Shown: positions 1-10,272 of the stretch, piece after piece
Numbering within the stretch: position 1 is the stretch's first letter
Layout of the letters: each line of letters begins with the position of its first letter
From: UBA5342 sp965662645
GTDB taxonomy: Bacteria; Bacteroidota; Bacteroidia; Bacteroidales; UBA5342
Length of the DNA stretch: 64,000 nt
Assembly (NCBI GenBank): GCA_965662645.1
Contig: CBFIII010000009.1
Coordinates: 1 to 64,000, forward strand
Reading direction: 5' to 3'
The notes under the pieces: model-generated
What the model was told of the DNA's origin: nothing
What the model saw: only the letters and a program-made list of their open reading frames with translations
Database searches by the model: none
Program-made: the position numbers and the translations under genes

Positions 1-169
1 ACTTTAGAAAAAAGCAAAAGTTAATAACACATGGTATCAAAAAATTTCATTCCACATTAACAAACATAAAACACCTTAGCACTCCAACAAGAAAAACTGC
101 ACAAACCCAAAGTACCCCTCATTATTAGAAACACAACCAACAATGCTACAATCTAGTCTTCTGTATTCT

Positions 170-203
170 ACAAAACCGCACACTTTAAATACAAAATCGG
201 ACA
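170..203 (-). promoter_or_regulatory. Putative HTCS operator A (direct repeat)
   Basis: Read on the minus strand from 203 downward, two half-sites occur 21 bases apart: TGTCCGATTTTG and TGTGCGGTTTTG. The same arrangement is found before three other transcription units in the window. The edge nearest the gene is exactly 21 bases from the CATATTTGT element at 225-233. Binding by the HTCS at 29150-33166 is inferred from the shared pattern. Confidence 0.65.
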
Positions 204-224
204 ATAAAATAGAGACGCACTTAG

Positions 225-233
225 CATATTTGT
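225..233 (+). promoter_or_regulatory. Promoter -7-like element of SusC1 operon
   Basis: CATATTTGT resembles the Bacteroidota -7 consensus TAnnTTTG. It is followed after 6 bases by ATTATTAACC. The element at 20491 is identical and is followed after 7 bases by the same ATTATTAACC, so the start region seems conserved as well. No TTTG -33 box is evident; the operator half-site sits where it would be expected. Confidence 0.6.
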
Positions 234-408
234 AACCCAATTATTAACCATTATTTAATCAACGAACCATAAAACCAAAACCCTATGAAATTCTCACCTT
301 AAACCAAACAAGAAATACAAACTTAAAAAGTGACACATTCTCGATGCTAAAAGAACAAATAAGACTTTTAGTTTATCAATATTAAACCATTTCTAAAATG
401 CCAATTTA

Positions 409-3400
409 ATGATGATGATTAATTCAATTTTTATGTTTACACCTCAAAAAATGATACGACAACAAAGGCGTATGATGGTGTCGTTATTTCTAATAATGGG
501 AGTCTGTTTTTCGACCATTACAGCGAGTGCTTCGCAGGATGCAGAAGCATTACAACAAGCAAATACCACATCAATTTCTGGTCTCGTAAAAGACAACTCA
601 GGAGAGGCAGTCATTGGTGCTACAGTAAGAGTAAAAGGAGTAGATGGCGGTACTATTACAGATATTAATGGTAACTTCTCTATCAAGGTAAGTGATCCTA
701 ACGCCGTACTGTCATTCTCTTTTATAGGAATGGAAAACAAAGAGGTTCCCTTAAATGGCAGCACAAAAATCACAGTAGTACTAGAATCCACTGCAGAAGC
801 TATCGAAGAATTAGTAGTCATTGGTTATGGTACACAAAAGAAAGAAAGTGTGGTAGCGGCTATTTCATCTATTTCTGCCGAAGAGATCGTGAGCTCTCCA
901 ACCTCAAATATCATTTCTGGTTTAGCAGGTAAAATGCCAGGACTTTCTATCATGATAAAAGATGGAGAATTAGGGTCTGAGGATATTGAAACCCTCATCC
1001 GTGGACAAGCCACAATGAACGACGCAGCACCCTTAGTATTGGTAGATGGAGTAGAAAGACCTCTCAACGACATCGACTCATACGATGTAGAAACCGTCAA
1101 CATCCTGAAAGATGCCTCAGCAACAGCTGTATTTGGTGTACGTGGTGCCAACGGTGTGATATTAGTAACGACAAAAAAAGGTGTCGTGGGCAAAGCCAAA
1201 GTAACAGCCAACCTTAACTACTCTTTGCAAAACACCACCCGCCAGATGGAACCTATGAATGCCATCGATTACATGAACACTCGCAATCAAGTCATACAAA
1301 TGGAAAATGACAGAACGGGGGTCATTACTCCACTACCATATAGCCAAGAAACCTTTGACCGTTATGCTAATAATGTATTACCTGAATATTACGTCGATCG
1401 TAACTTCCAAGAAGAATTCATTCGCAAGAATGTACCTATGGCAAAAGCCAACGTTAATATTCGAGGTGGTAATGAAAAAACAACATACTTTGCTAGTGTG
1501 GGGTATCTCAAACAAGGCGGTCCTTTCAAAACAGAACGCTGGGATTCATACAATTACGACAATGAAGAACGCCTAGACCGTTTCACTTACCGTGCTAACA
1601 TTGACATGAAAATCAATAAATCATTGAAAGGATGGATAAATATCTCAGGAAGTTTGCAGGATAAGAATGACCCAATGATTTACCTCAACGACAACAAGTC
1701 TTACTATTACATGTTGATGTCTAAACTCATTGATATACCTGCAGTTGCTTATACCGATCTTTCGCCAGAAGGTGATATTGTAGGACCAACAGGAGATGCC
1801 GCTCGTACCCCTTATGGTATGCTTAACCGTAGTGGATATAAAACACAGACTAAAAACAATATTAACACGACCATCGGTTTCGAACAAAAACTAGATAAAA
1901 TAACTCAAGGCTTATCACTTAAGGCAAAAATATCGTATGATTCTAACGCAAGCAATACGAGAGGTTTTGGACGTGAATACAGCGTATATGTACAAAGCTT
2001 AGAGGAAACTCCCGAGGGACCGAAAGTCAATTACTCTTTAAGTAAAGATGCAGACTCTAATCTCTCTTCCATGTTAAAGCAAAGCATGACAGAGCACACC
2101 AACATAGAGCTATCGACCAACTACCATCGCAATTTCAAAAAGAAACATGACGTAAGTGGTTTATTCTTATTTATGCGTAACAACAAAATAGTAAACAACA
2201 ACGTACCATACAACTACGTAGGTTTAGTGGGACGTGCTACTTATGGCTACAAGAGTAAATACCTCGCCGAACTTAACTTTGGAATAAATGGCTCGGAGCA
2301 ATTTGCCAAAGGAAAACGTTTCGGCTTCTTCCCTTCTGCTTCTGCTGGTTGGGTACTTAGTGAAGAAAACTTCATAAAAGAAATCGAAGCTATTAGCTTC
2401 TTGAAATTGAGAGCATCAGCCGGTCAAGTGGGAAATGATAAGATGACTAACGATCGATTCTTATACCTTCCAGACTGGTCCCAAGGCGATGGCAAAGGCA
2501 CATGGCTTCAGGGCATTGGTGGTATTAGCGGCACAGGAGGTAGTCCTGTATATGAAAACAAGATGCCCAACCCTGATATCACTTGGGAAATCGCCAATAA
2601 ATACAACATTGGGATCGAAAGTCGCTTTTTCAATGGTTTCGAAGCAGATCTTGACCTGTTTTACGAAAAACGCACCTCTATCCTAATCAATGATTCACCT
2701 ATCCCATTATTTATGCTAGGACATAACAACCTACCTCCTACCAATACAGGTGAAATGACCAACCGCGGTTTTGAAACCAATATCTCTTACACTAAAAACT
2801 TTAGTCGCGACCTCATGCTTGGTGCTCGCCTAAGTATGGCTTTTGCACGCAACCGTATAGAAAACAAGAACGAAATTCCATTTGATGATTCTTACGCCTA
2901 CCAATGGCGCGAAGAAGGCTATAGCAGAGGAACACAATTTGCCTATGACTGCGTTGGTTATTTTAAAGATCAAGCCGATATTGACTCGTGGGCAGACCAA
3001 ACGAACTTGGTATCCTACATCAGTCCTGGAGACCTAAAATACCGTGATGCCAATAATGATGGAGTAATCAACTATAAAGATGAAGTCCCTATGGATCATC
3101 CTTCAGTACCTGAGTATAATTACTCATTTAGCCTGTTTGGAGATTACAAGCAATTTGACTTCAACATTCTTCTTAGTGCTGTTCATAATTACTCATACGA
3201 TATTTCTGGTCGAGGCATAGACGATTGGGGAGGTAATGATACCGATGGTATTAAGAACTACTTCAACCATCATAAAGATGCCTGGACAGAAGAGAAAGCG
3301 GCCAATGGCGACGACTTTTGGTACCCACGGATGTACCCCGATGGCATATCAGTAAGCAAACAAGCTAGTAATTTCTGGATAAGAGATATATGGTATATGC

Positions 3401-3606
3401 GTATCAAAAACGTAGAAGTAGGTTACACCCTACCCAAAACCTCCTTAACCCGAATTGGAATCAGCAACTTACGTTTCTTCTTTACAGGATCTAACCTTGC
3501 TTTATTTGACAATCTTCCTGTTAAGACGATAGACCCAGAAACAAAAAACTCTCTGAGTCATCCCATCTATTCAACCTATAATTTTGGTCTGAATGTATCT
3601 TTCTAG
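409..3606 (+). CDS. SusC-like TonB-dependent outer-membrane transporter (SusC1)
   Basis: This 1065-residue protein is an outer-membrane channel of the SusC family, which imports oligosaccharides using TonB energy and is capped by a SusD lipoprotein. After a signal sequence comes a carboxypeptidase-D regulatory-like domain (about residues 54-130), a TonB-box-like EELVVIGYGTQKKE (about 133-146) and a plug domain with the typical VLVDGVE, ILKDASATAVFG and GANGVILVTTKKG motifs. The rest is the beta-barrel, ending in Phe as usual for outer-membrane proteins. An internal ATG at 451 would give a more conventional signal peptide, so the start is uncertain by 14 codons. It heads a tandem SusC-SusD-SusC-SusD array, and a proposed HTCS operator and promoter lie upstream. 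The family assignment is very secure; the glycan cannot be read from sequence. Confidence 0.96.
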   Translation: MMMINSIFMFTPQKMIRQQRRMMVSLFLIMGVCFSTITASASQDAEALQQANTTSISGLVKDNSGEAVIGATVRVKGVDGGTITDINGNFSIKVSDPNAVLSFSFIGMENKEVPLNGSTKITVVLESTAEAIEELVVIGYGTQKKESVVAAISSISAEEIVSSPTSNIISGLAGKMPGLSIMIKDGELGSEDIETLIRGQATMNDAAPLVLVDGVERPLNDIDSYDVETVNILKDASATAVFGVRGANGVILVTTKKGVVGKAKVTANLNYSLQNTTRQMEPMNAIDYMNTRNQVIQMENDRTGVITPLPYSQETFDRYANNVLPEYYVDRNFQEEFIRKNVPMAKANVNIRGGNEKTTYFASVGYLKQGGPFKTERWDSYNYDNEERLDRFTYRANIDMKINKSLKGWINISGSLQDKNDPMIYLNDNKSYYYMLMSKLIDIPAVAYTDLSPEGDIVGPTGDAARTPYGMLNRSGYKTQTKNNINTTIGFEQKLDKITQGLSLKAKISYDSNASNTRGFGREYSVYVQSLEETPEGPKVNYSLSKDADSNLSSMLKQSMTEHTNIELSTNYHRNFKKKHDVSGLFLFMRNNKIVNNNVPYNYVGLVGRATYGYKSKYLAELNFGINGSEQFAKGKRFGFFPSASAGWVLSEENFIKEIEAISFLKLRASAGQVGNDKMTNDRFLYLPDWSQGDGKGTWLQGIGGISGTGGSPVYENKMPNPDITWEIANKYNIGIESRFFNGFEADLDLFYEKRTSILINDSPIPLFMLGHNNLPPTNTGEMTNRGFETNISYTKNFSRDLMLGARLSMAFARNRIENKNEIPFDDSYAYQWREEGYSRGTQFAYDCVGYFKDQADIDSWADQTNLVSYISPGDLKYRDANNDGVINYKDEVPMDHPSVPEYNYSFSLFGDYKQFDFNILLSAVHNYSYDISGRGIDDWGGNDTDGIKNYFNHHKDAWTEEKAANGDDFWYPRMYPDGISVSKQASNFWIRDIWYMRIKNVEVGYTLPKTSLTRIGISNLRFFFTGSNLALFDNLPVKTIDPETKNSLSHPIYSTYNFGLNVSF

Positions 3607-3636
3607 TCTGATGATTAACTTGATAACGAAAATATT

Positions 3637-5508
3637 ATGAAATCACATAAAAACATATTACACAAAGCTACTGGCTTACTAATGGCTATTGCCCTAGTCT
3701 GCTCCATTTCGGGATGCGAAAAGGTATTTGAAAAATCTCTTGATCGTGTTTCAGATTCTCGACTAACATTTGAGGATGTTTTAGCCGATGCCACGAAAGT
3801 ACAAGGCCTTTTTAACTCTTGTTATGCAGGAATGATGAAAAGCCGTGTTGACCTCTATATGTGGAATTCCTTTGAATCCTTAGCCGATAATGCTTTTGAT
3901 GATAGAGGGCCTAGTTTAATGAACTGGAGAAGTGGTGTTCTTTCGCCAACACAGTCCGCTGTTTATGCTAACAATTCAACCAGCAACTCCACTGTGGGAT
4001 TTGGTGAAGGCGGTAGTTTTTGGGGACGCTATTGGGCAGCCATAAGAGCATGCAACACTCTTATCAACAATATGGATAATGTAACTGCCCCACTGGATGA
4101 CTTAGACCAAAATGACAGAGACAAAATGGTAGATGAAGCCAAGTTATTACGTGCTTATTACCATTTTCTAATTATTAGCATGTATGGTCCAGTCCCCTTT
4201 ATGGAAGAAGTGCACGATGTTAATTACTCAGGATGGGCTACCCTTGAACGCCCTACGTATGATGAAATAGCTAATAAAATTGCCGATGAACTACAAGCCG
4301 TGATAGATAATGGCATAGTTCCTTTCGTACGCGACCAAGGAAAACCAACAGATAAATATAGAATACCTCTTTCCTTTGCTTATGGATTAAAGTCGAGAGT
4401 CCTACTCTATAATGCGAGTCCACTAAACAATCCCGAAGGCGATCCTCAGAAATACCAAAAAGCAGCGGATGCTGCAAAACAGCTTCTTGACCTTGAAACG
4501 GCTAAACTAGAACCCTTCGAAAACACAAAAAAAGCCTTATACAATTCAAGCATAGAAGACCCTGTAGAACAAGTTGAAATCATATGGCGTGCCAAAGACC
4601 CCTTGCGTACACTCAGCAATGTGGGCGGTATGAACCTCAAGGAAACAGTACCTCCTTTGGCTGGTTTCGTAAACTTCAAAGCTGGGGAAACACCCACACA
4701 AGAAATTGTAGATTGCTATGAATTAAAAACGGGAGAACTCATCGTGGAAAACTACGATCCAACACATGCGAAGCCTACATTTACAGCTGAAGCTATAGCT
4801 GCTGGTTACGATGATGTTAACTCACCTTACGCTAACAGAGACGACCGTTTCTACAGAGACATCCTTTTTAATGGCAGTTATTTTGGTGTTAACTACGATC
4901 AAGATAGCATTTACGTCTATACTTATTTAGGTTGCAAAGGCACTGGCACTAACGGTAATGTCACTACTGGAGACGCAAAAAACACCTTCACAGGGTATTA
5001 TTTTGGGAAGGACCGTGATCCTATTTACTATGGCAAAACAAAACACAATAGTTTTTGTAACCAGCATTCCGTACTGATGCGCTATGCTGAGATCTACCTC
5101 AACTACGCTGAAGCGCTTTGTGGTGCCAACAAGTTAAGCGAAGCTTGTGATGCCCTTGACATGACACGCCTACGTGCCCACCAACTCTCTATTAAGGAGG
5201 TTCCCGGATTCACATTAGATAAAGCTTGGTTAATGAAACGCATCTACAATGAGAGACGTGTGGAATTAGTATTAGAAGACCATCGCTTCTATGATGTTAG
5301 AAGATGGGATATTATCAGCCATCAAAACCACAATACCATTAGTGGTATGCTCGTAGAGAAAGTAGGCGATACAGAACAATACACTCATACCCGCTACCAA
5401 ATACCTTTTGCATGGGAGTGTCATAATGAGAAATATAAGATACTACCTATTCCATCAAGTGATCAAAAAAACATGCCTTTAATGCTACAACCAGAAGCTT
5501 GGCGCTAA
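3637..5508 (+). CDS. SusD-like surface glycan-binding lipoprotein (SusD1)
   Basis: This 623-residue lipoprotein is the lid partner of SusC1, 30 bases downstream in the same operon. A signal peptide ends in a lipobox SISGC with the lipidated Cys at about residue 27. SusD/RagB hallmarks follow: the LLRAYYHF helix motif, the YGLKSRVLLYNASPLNNP segment, RYAEIYLNYAEAL and NERRVELVLEDHRFYDVRRW near the C-terminus. These form the TPR-rich fold that binds glycan at the cell surface. Length is slightly above the typical 500-600. Sequence gives the family confidently but not the ligand. Confidence 0.95.
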   Translation: MKSHKNILHKATGLLMAIALVCSISGCEKVFEKSLDRVSDSRLTFEDVLADATKVQGLFNSCYAGMMKSRVDLYMWNSFESLADNAFDDRGPSLMNWRSGVLSPTQSAVYANNSTSNSTVGFGEGGSFWGRYWAAIRACNTLINNMDNVTAPLDDLDQNDRDKMVDEAKLLRAYYHFLIISMYGPVPFMEEVHDVNYSGWATLERPTYDEIANKIADELQAVIDNGIVPFVRDQGKPTDKYRIPLSFAYGLKSRVLLYNASPLNNPEGDPQKYQKAADAAKQLLDLETAKLEPFENTKKALYNSSIEDPVEQVEIIWRAKDPLRTLSNVGGMNLKETVPPLAGFVNFKAGETPTQEIVDCYELKTGELIVENYDPTHAKPTFTAEAIAAGYDDVNSPYANRDDRFYRDILFNGSYFGVNYDQDSIYVYTYLGCKGTGTNGNVTTGDAKNTFTGYYFGKDRDPIYYGKTKHNSFCNQHSVLMRYAEIYLNYAEALCGANKLSEACDALDMTRLRAHQLSIKEVPGFTLDKAWLMKRIYNERRVELVLEDHRFYDVRRWDIISHQNHNTISGMLVEKVGDTEQYTHTRYQIPFAWECHNEKYKILPIPSSDQKNMPLMLQPEAWR

Positions 5509-5550
5509 CAGAAAATAAAAAACAAGTGTAACTTTTCTAAATTCAAGAAA

Positions 5551-8400
5551 ATGAAGATAAAATCTAAATATATAATATTATCACTTTGCTGTAGCCTCTT
5601 TTCTTTTGGTCTAAGCGCGAAATACAACACGCTTAACTCATCGCAAGATGTCCTTGCTGAAGCACTTGAGGAACAAGACTCCATAAACCAAAGTGAATAT
5701 TCGACACGAGTTCCAGTTGCTTTTGGAACACAAAAGAAAGAGCATCAAACCATCTCTAGTTTCACCATCAGTGGCGAGGATTTATTGAAAAGCCGATCGT
5801 CAAACCTTATGATTGCACTACAAGGCAAACTACCAGGTCTCAACATTTTACAATCAGATGGAGAACCGGGGAAAGAAAGTTTTTCCGGACAAATACGAGG
5901 TTACAATTCAGGGGTCAATAACAGCGTGCTATTTCTTATCGATGGCATAGAGCGTAGCCCTTATGGCGTTGACCCTAATGAAGTAGAATCAGTTACAGTA
6001 CTAAAAGATGGTGCCGCAACAGCCATGTATGGCATGCGCGGTTCAGGTGGTGTTGTTTTAATCAATACCAAGAAAGGAGTTAATGGAAAATCCAAAGTCA
6101 GCGTTTCAGTTGACCAATCCTTCCAATCACCAACCTTCTTACCTGATTTTGTATCGGCCTACGACTATGCCCAAATGTATAATCAACGTGTGGCTAATGA
6201 CCAAACAGGAACAGCTTATACTGACGAAGAATTAGAACACTACCGCACAGGTGATAACCAAGCGTTTTATCCTACACGCGATATGTTGGACGATTTCGTG
6301 AAAGACTACAGTCAAATGACCCGCGCCAATGTCAATTTCCAAGGAGGAAATGATATGATGCGTTTCTTTACTTCTATAGGTTACCTACACCAAAACGGAT
6401 TATTTGAAAATGTACCTTTTGAAACATACAGCTACGATGCGGAATCCAAAAGTGACCGTTTCAACTTCAGAACCAACCTAGATATGAAGGTGAATGAAAC
6501 CCTTGATGCTTGGATTTATGTAGGAGGTTTCATCGACAATGCTAACAGTCCTAATGAAGCCACAACAACGATATTGCGTAAGCTTTACGAAACCCCGAAT
6601 AATGCCTACAATGACCTTACCCCTAGCGGTGAAGTTCAAGCCAAAACAAACGGACTGACGTATTTGAATAAAGAATCCGTTTTTGGAATGCTCAACCGTA
6701 CAGGATCATCACTAAGAAACGAAACTCGCGTTGGTAATATCATTGGAGCTCGTCAGAACTTAAACATGTTAACCACTGGACTTTCAGCCACTGGACAAGT
6801 CTCTTTCGACATCTTTTCTCGTAAAACACAAACCCGTAAAAGGAACTATGAGAGCTACGAAGTAAAACCCGTAGCTGACTCCTTAGACTATGTGCAAATT
6901 CCCAATACAAACAACTCATCACTAACAGATGGGGTATCAAGATTCTTCTACTATATGTATAATTTTAGAGGAACGATAGACTATCAACGAGAATTTGGCG
7001 ACCATTATGTATCAGGAACCATATTAGGCGAAAGCCAAATGGAACAACAACAAGCCTTATTGCCTACCTATTTTATCGCCTTAGCAGGACGTGCCAATTA
7101 TGCTTACAAGAATACTTACCTCGCCGAAATCAACATGGCATACCAAGGTTCTGAGCAATTTGCAAAAGGCAAAAGATATGGTTTATTCCCCTCCCTATCT
7201 TTAGGATGGGTAGCTTCCAACGAAAGTTTCCTAAAAGACAATGACATCCTTAGTTTCTTAAAGTTAAGAGCTTCAATAGGACAAAATGGGAACTCGGTGT
7301 ACAACTATGGAAACTCAAACCAGTATTTATACCAATCGAGCTGGAATACCAATGCTACCGAAAACCAAATAGGTAATGAGGATTTCACATGGGAAACGAG
7401 CACAAAAGCCAACTTAGGTGTTGATATCGAATTCCTTAAATCAATAACACTAGGCGTGGATGTGTTCTATAACGACAACACTAACCTAATAGTAACTGAT
7501 TTATCCTCTATTCCTCCGGGCATATCGGGTTTGAACACAGGAACCCTACCTCCTGCAAATATCGGTTATGGTACTAATAAAGGATTTGAAGTATCTCTAA
7601 CTTATGCAAAAACATTTAATTCTGGACTTGGCGTTCTTTTTAGTGGTCACGTATCAGGTAGCAAAGATCAAATTGATTATGTAAACGAACTACCTTATAT
7701 CACCACTGGTAATGAAGCTTATGCCTATGCAAACAGAGTAGAGGGATATGCTTTAGGACAATCTTGGGGTTATGTATCTGACGGCCTCTTCGATGACGAT
7801 GCTGATGTACAAGCTTGGTACGATCAGTCTAGCTTAAACCCTAACGGAGGTGCCCCTTCACCTGGTGACATTCGTTACAAGGATTTAACCAATGATGGTA
7901 TCGTTAATGAAAAAGATGTGGCGCCATTAGAAATACTCAATAGACCAAGTTACTTTTTTGGTATTACCACACAACTCAACTATAAAGGGTTTGACTTATA
8001 TGCGGCATTTATAGGAGTAGGCGATCGTAATATTAGACTAAGCGGCATAGGTAGAGCTAGTAACAATGATAACTTCACCGAATACATGAAAAAAGCTTGG
8101 ACTCCAGAAAATAAGACCTCAAACGCTTACCCACGCCTATTATCTCAAGGATCTAACAACATATACAGTGACTATTGGATAGAAAATGGTGCGTTTATTC
8201 GACTAAAAAATGTGGAACTAGGCTACACCCTACCCAAAACAATTGGCAATGGTAACTTACGCATCTACGTCAATGCCCTTAACCCATTGGTATGGCATCA
8301 TCTACCAAACAATGACTTCGATCCTGAAACGGCAGGTGGCAATAATTACAGTTACCCTATTATCAAGTCATATAACATAGGGGTAAATCTAAAATTCTAA
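5551..8400 (+). CDS. Short SusC-like TonB-dependent transporter without N-terminal extension (SusC2)
   Basis: This 949-residue SusC-family transporter is clearly shorter at the N-terminus than SusC1. After the signal peptide it has only about 50 residues before a TonB-box-like VPVAFGTQKKE and the plug, so the carboxypeptidase-D-like domain is absent. Plug motifs are present (FLIDGIERS, VLKDGAATAMYGMRGSGG), and the barrel ends in LKF. It follows SusD1 by 42 bases and precedes SusD2, making a second complete transporter in one operon. SusC4 at 43333 shows the same N-terminal reduction in the same position of its quartet. The second pair may take a different fragment of the same glycan; that is inference. 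Confidence 0.94.
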   Translation: MKIKSKYIILSLCCSLFSFGLSAKYNTLNSSQDVLAEALEEQDSINQSEYSTRVPVAFGTQKKEHQTISSFTISGEDLLKSRSSNLMIALQGKLPGLNILQSDGEPGKESFSGQIRGYNSGVNNSVLFLIDGIERSPYGVDPNEVESVTVLKDGAATAMYGMRGSGGVVLINTKKGVNGKSKVSVSVDQSFQSPTFLPDFVSAYDYAQMYNQRVANDQTGTAYTDEELEHYRTGDNQAFYPTRDMLDDFVKDYSQMTRANVNFQGGNDMMRFFTSIGYLHQNGLFENVPFETYSYDAESKSDRFNFRTNLDMKVNETLDAWIYVGGFIDNANSPNEATTTILRKLYETPNNAYNDLTPSGEVQAKTNGLTYLNKESVFGMLNRTGSSLRNETRVGNIIGARQNLNMLTTGLSATGQVSFDIFSRKTQTRKRNYESYEVKPVADSLDYVQIPNTNNSSLTDGVSRFFYYMYNFRGTIDYQREFGDHYVSGTILGESQMEQQQALLPTYFIALAGRANYAYKNTYLAEINMAYQGSEQFAKGKRYGLFPSLSLGWVASNESFLKDNDILSFLKLRASIGQNGNSVYNYGNSNQYLYQSSWNTNATENQIGNEDFTWETSTKANLGVDIEFLKSITLGVDVFYNDNTNLIVTDLSSIPPGISGLNTGTLPPANIGYGTNKGFEVSLTYAKTFNSGLGVLFSGHVSGSKDQIDYVNELPYITTGNEAYAYANRVEGYALGQSWGYVSDGLFDDDADVQAWYDQSSLNPNGGAPSPGDIRYKDLTNDGIVNEKDVAPLEILNRPSYFFGITTQLNYKGFDLYAAFIGVGDRNIRLSGIGRASNNDNFTEYMKKAWTPENKTSNAYPRLLSQGSNNIYSDYWIENGAFIRLKNVELGYTLPKTIGNGNLRIYVNALNPLVWHHLPNNDFDPETAGGNNYSYPIIKSYNIGVNLKF

Positions 8401-8440
8401 TTATCCACAATGAATATTGTTAAACAAAAAAAACAAAAAG

Positions 8441-10225
8441 ATGACTACAATCAATAGAATAAAATACTTCATCGGGATAATGCTAATGCTATTAGTACAT
8501 TCTGCTTGCGAAGACACCTTAGATCAGACCCCCTCAGATAAAGTAGGGATTAATCGTTTATTAAATAAAACCTCTATCGTCGATTTTAGAAATAATGTTT
8601 ACGGACAATTACCAAAGTCATTCACCGACTTTAGTAGTGCTAACCTATTAGAGGCTTATACTGATGATGCCTTTAAAGCAGGCAACAATAACAGCTGTTA
8701 CGAATGGCACAATGGTCTTCTCTCTACCTCCGAAACATTCTTTAGTTGGGACATATGGAGCAGTTGCTGGAAAGGCATTAGAAGCGCCAACCTAGCGTTA
8801 GAATACCTCCCTCAGTCTAAAGTTTCTAAGGACGTAATTGGAGATGACGATATAGATCGCTATATGGACGAAGTAAAAATACTACGTGCTTGGTATCATT
8901 TCATTCTGATAAAAAACTTTGGAGCTCTTCCTTTTATGGATGTAGCATACGGCCCGTCTTTCGATGGATGGAATAGCTTAGAACGTCCTTCGTATCATGA
9001 CATCTCTCTTCGTATTGTTGAGGAGTGCGACGAAGTCATTAACAACGATGCTTTAGGTTTACGTAGAATAACAACTGAGGAGAATAACTTTGTGAATAAA
9101 GCAGTGGCTTATGCCCTAAAATCACGAGTGCTCCTTTACAATGCAAGTGCACTCAACAATCCTGACAACGACCAAACGAAATGGCAGCTTGCAGCCAATG
9201 CCGCACAACAATGTATAGACAGCATAACCCCAAGTTACGAACTCGTTGCCATAGATGATTACAACTTACTATTTTCACAAGCCTATAACGTTTTCAGCAA
9301 AGAACTAATCTATACTTCTAACTCCAATGGTGCTAACACCACCAACTATTCTAACGGTATAGACTTATATCTTTATGGCGCTAAAGACCAGAGCTCATCG
9401 TGTGGTGCAGTGCCTACACAAGAACTTGTTGATTGTTTTGAACTAAAAAATGGCACGCTACCAGTGACGGGTTACAACACTGATCACACGGCAATTACTT
9501 CCGCCACTAGCTATTCTGAAAGTACGGGCACTGACCCTTACAAAAATAGAGATGCTCGCCTTAATCACTCCATATTATTCAATGGCGCCTATTATGGTGA
9601 GATGAACAACAAGCCTGATTCTGTCATCGTATATACTTACGATGGTCATACTGGTTCTGGCTTCAACAATGATCCATTAAGCATATTAGCTGATGCACAA
9701 CGTCGTAGTTGCACAGGCTATTATACCAGAAAATATAGAACAGCTAACTACTGGGGAAGTAGTACAGGCGGTACTAATGCCTATAAAATCTTCTTCCGAC
9801 TAGCTGAAGTGTATCTTAATTTGGCCGAAGCTCAATGCGAACTAGGCAAACTTACAGAAGCTAAAGCAGCACTCGATGTCGTTCGCTTAAGAGCAGAACA
9901 ACCAAAAATTGATAATGCCTCAGACTTTAATGGAAGCAAAGAAGACTTGATGAAACGCATCCGAAATGAAAGACGCGTAGAACTATGTTTTGAAGGACAC
10001 CGCTTTTACGACCAACGGCGATGGAAAGTTCTTGATGCCACTAATAATATGATTTCAGGAATGAAGGTGACGAGTACTAATGTTGAACAAGGACCATTCT
10101 CTTACGAAAGGGTAAAGATAGATGTTAAACGAAATGCAACAACTGATAAGTACTTAGTCTTACCAATTGTTTCATCAGAAATTCGCCGCTTAACAGGTTT
10201 AGAACAACCCGAGGCTTGGCAATAA
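8441..10225 (+). CDS. SusD-like surface glycan-binding lipoprotein (SusD2)
   Basis: SusD/RagB-family lipoprotein pairing with SusC2. The ATG at 8441 is chosen because it gives a compact signal peptide with lipobox LVHSAC (Cys at about residue 23); an upstream TTG at 8417 would add eight lysine/asparagine-rich residues. Family motifs are ILRAWYHF, YALKSRVLLYNASALNNP, RLAEVYLNLAEAQ and NERRVELCFEGHRFYDQRRW, arranged as in SusD1. The gap from SusC2 is about 40 bases, consistent with cotranscription. The nearby surface lipoprotein at 10273 completes a typical SusC-SusD-SGBP set. Confidence 0.95.
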   Translation: MTTINRIKYFIGIMLMLLVHSACEDTLDQTPSDKVGINRLLNKTSIVDFRNNVYGQLPKSFTDFSSANLLEAYTDDAFKAGNNNSCYEWHNGLLSTSETFFSWDIWSSCWKGIRSANLALEYLPQSKVSKDVIGDDDIDRYMDEVKILRAWYHFILIKNFGALPFMDVAYGPSFDGWNSLERPSYHDISLRIVEECDEVINNDALGLRRITTEENNFVNKAVAYALKSRVLLYNASALNNPDNDQTKWQLAANAAQQCIDSITPSYELVAIDDYNLLFSQAYNVFSKELIYTSNSNGANTTNYSNGIDLYLYGAKDQSSSCGAVPTQELVDCFELKNGTLPVTGYNTDHTAITSATSYSESTGTDPYKNRDARLNHSILFNGAYYGEMNNKPDSVIVYTYDGHTGSGFNNDPLSILADAQRRSCTGYYTRKYRTANYWGSSTGGTNAYKIFFRLAEVYLNLAEAQCELGKLTEAKAALDVVRLRAEQPKIDNASDFNGSKEDLMKRIRNERRVELCFEGHRFYDQRRWKVLDATNNMISGMKVTSTNVEQGPFSYERVKIDVKRNATTDKYLVLPIVSSEIRRLTGLEQPEAWQ

Positions 10226-10272
10226 TTTATTGAAACATCAATTAAAAAACGAAAACCATAAAAACATACACT

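Larger units (their letters stand above)
1..408. other. Leader region upstream of the first SusC
   Basis: No gene is visible. The AT-rich stretch holds the proposed HTCS operator (170-203) and a CATATTTGT -7-like element (225-233), listed separately. From the -7 element to the SusC start is about 175 bases, so the first transcript would have a long untranslated leader. I see no clear riboswitch in it. Confidence 0.6.

Noticed and set aside
8410..8457. Short frame starting at the ATG at 8410 upstream of SusD2
   Set aside because: Fifteen codons in another frame overlapping the SusD2 start; no evidence for a leader peptide function.
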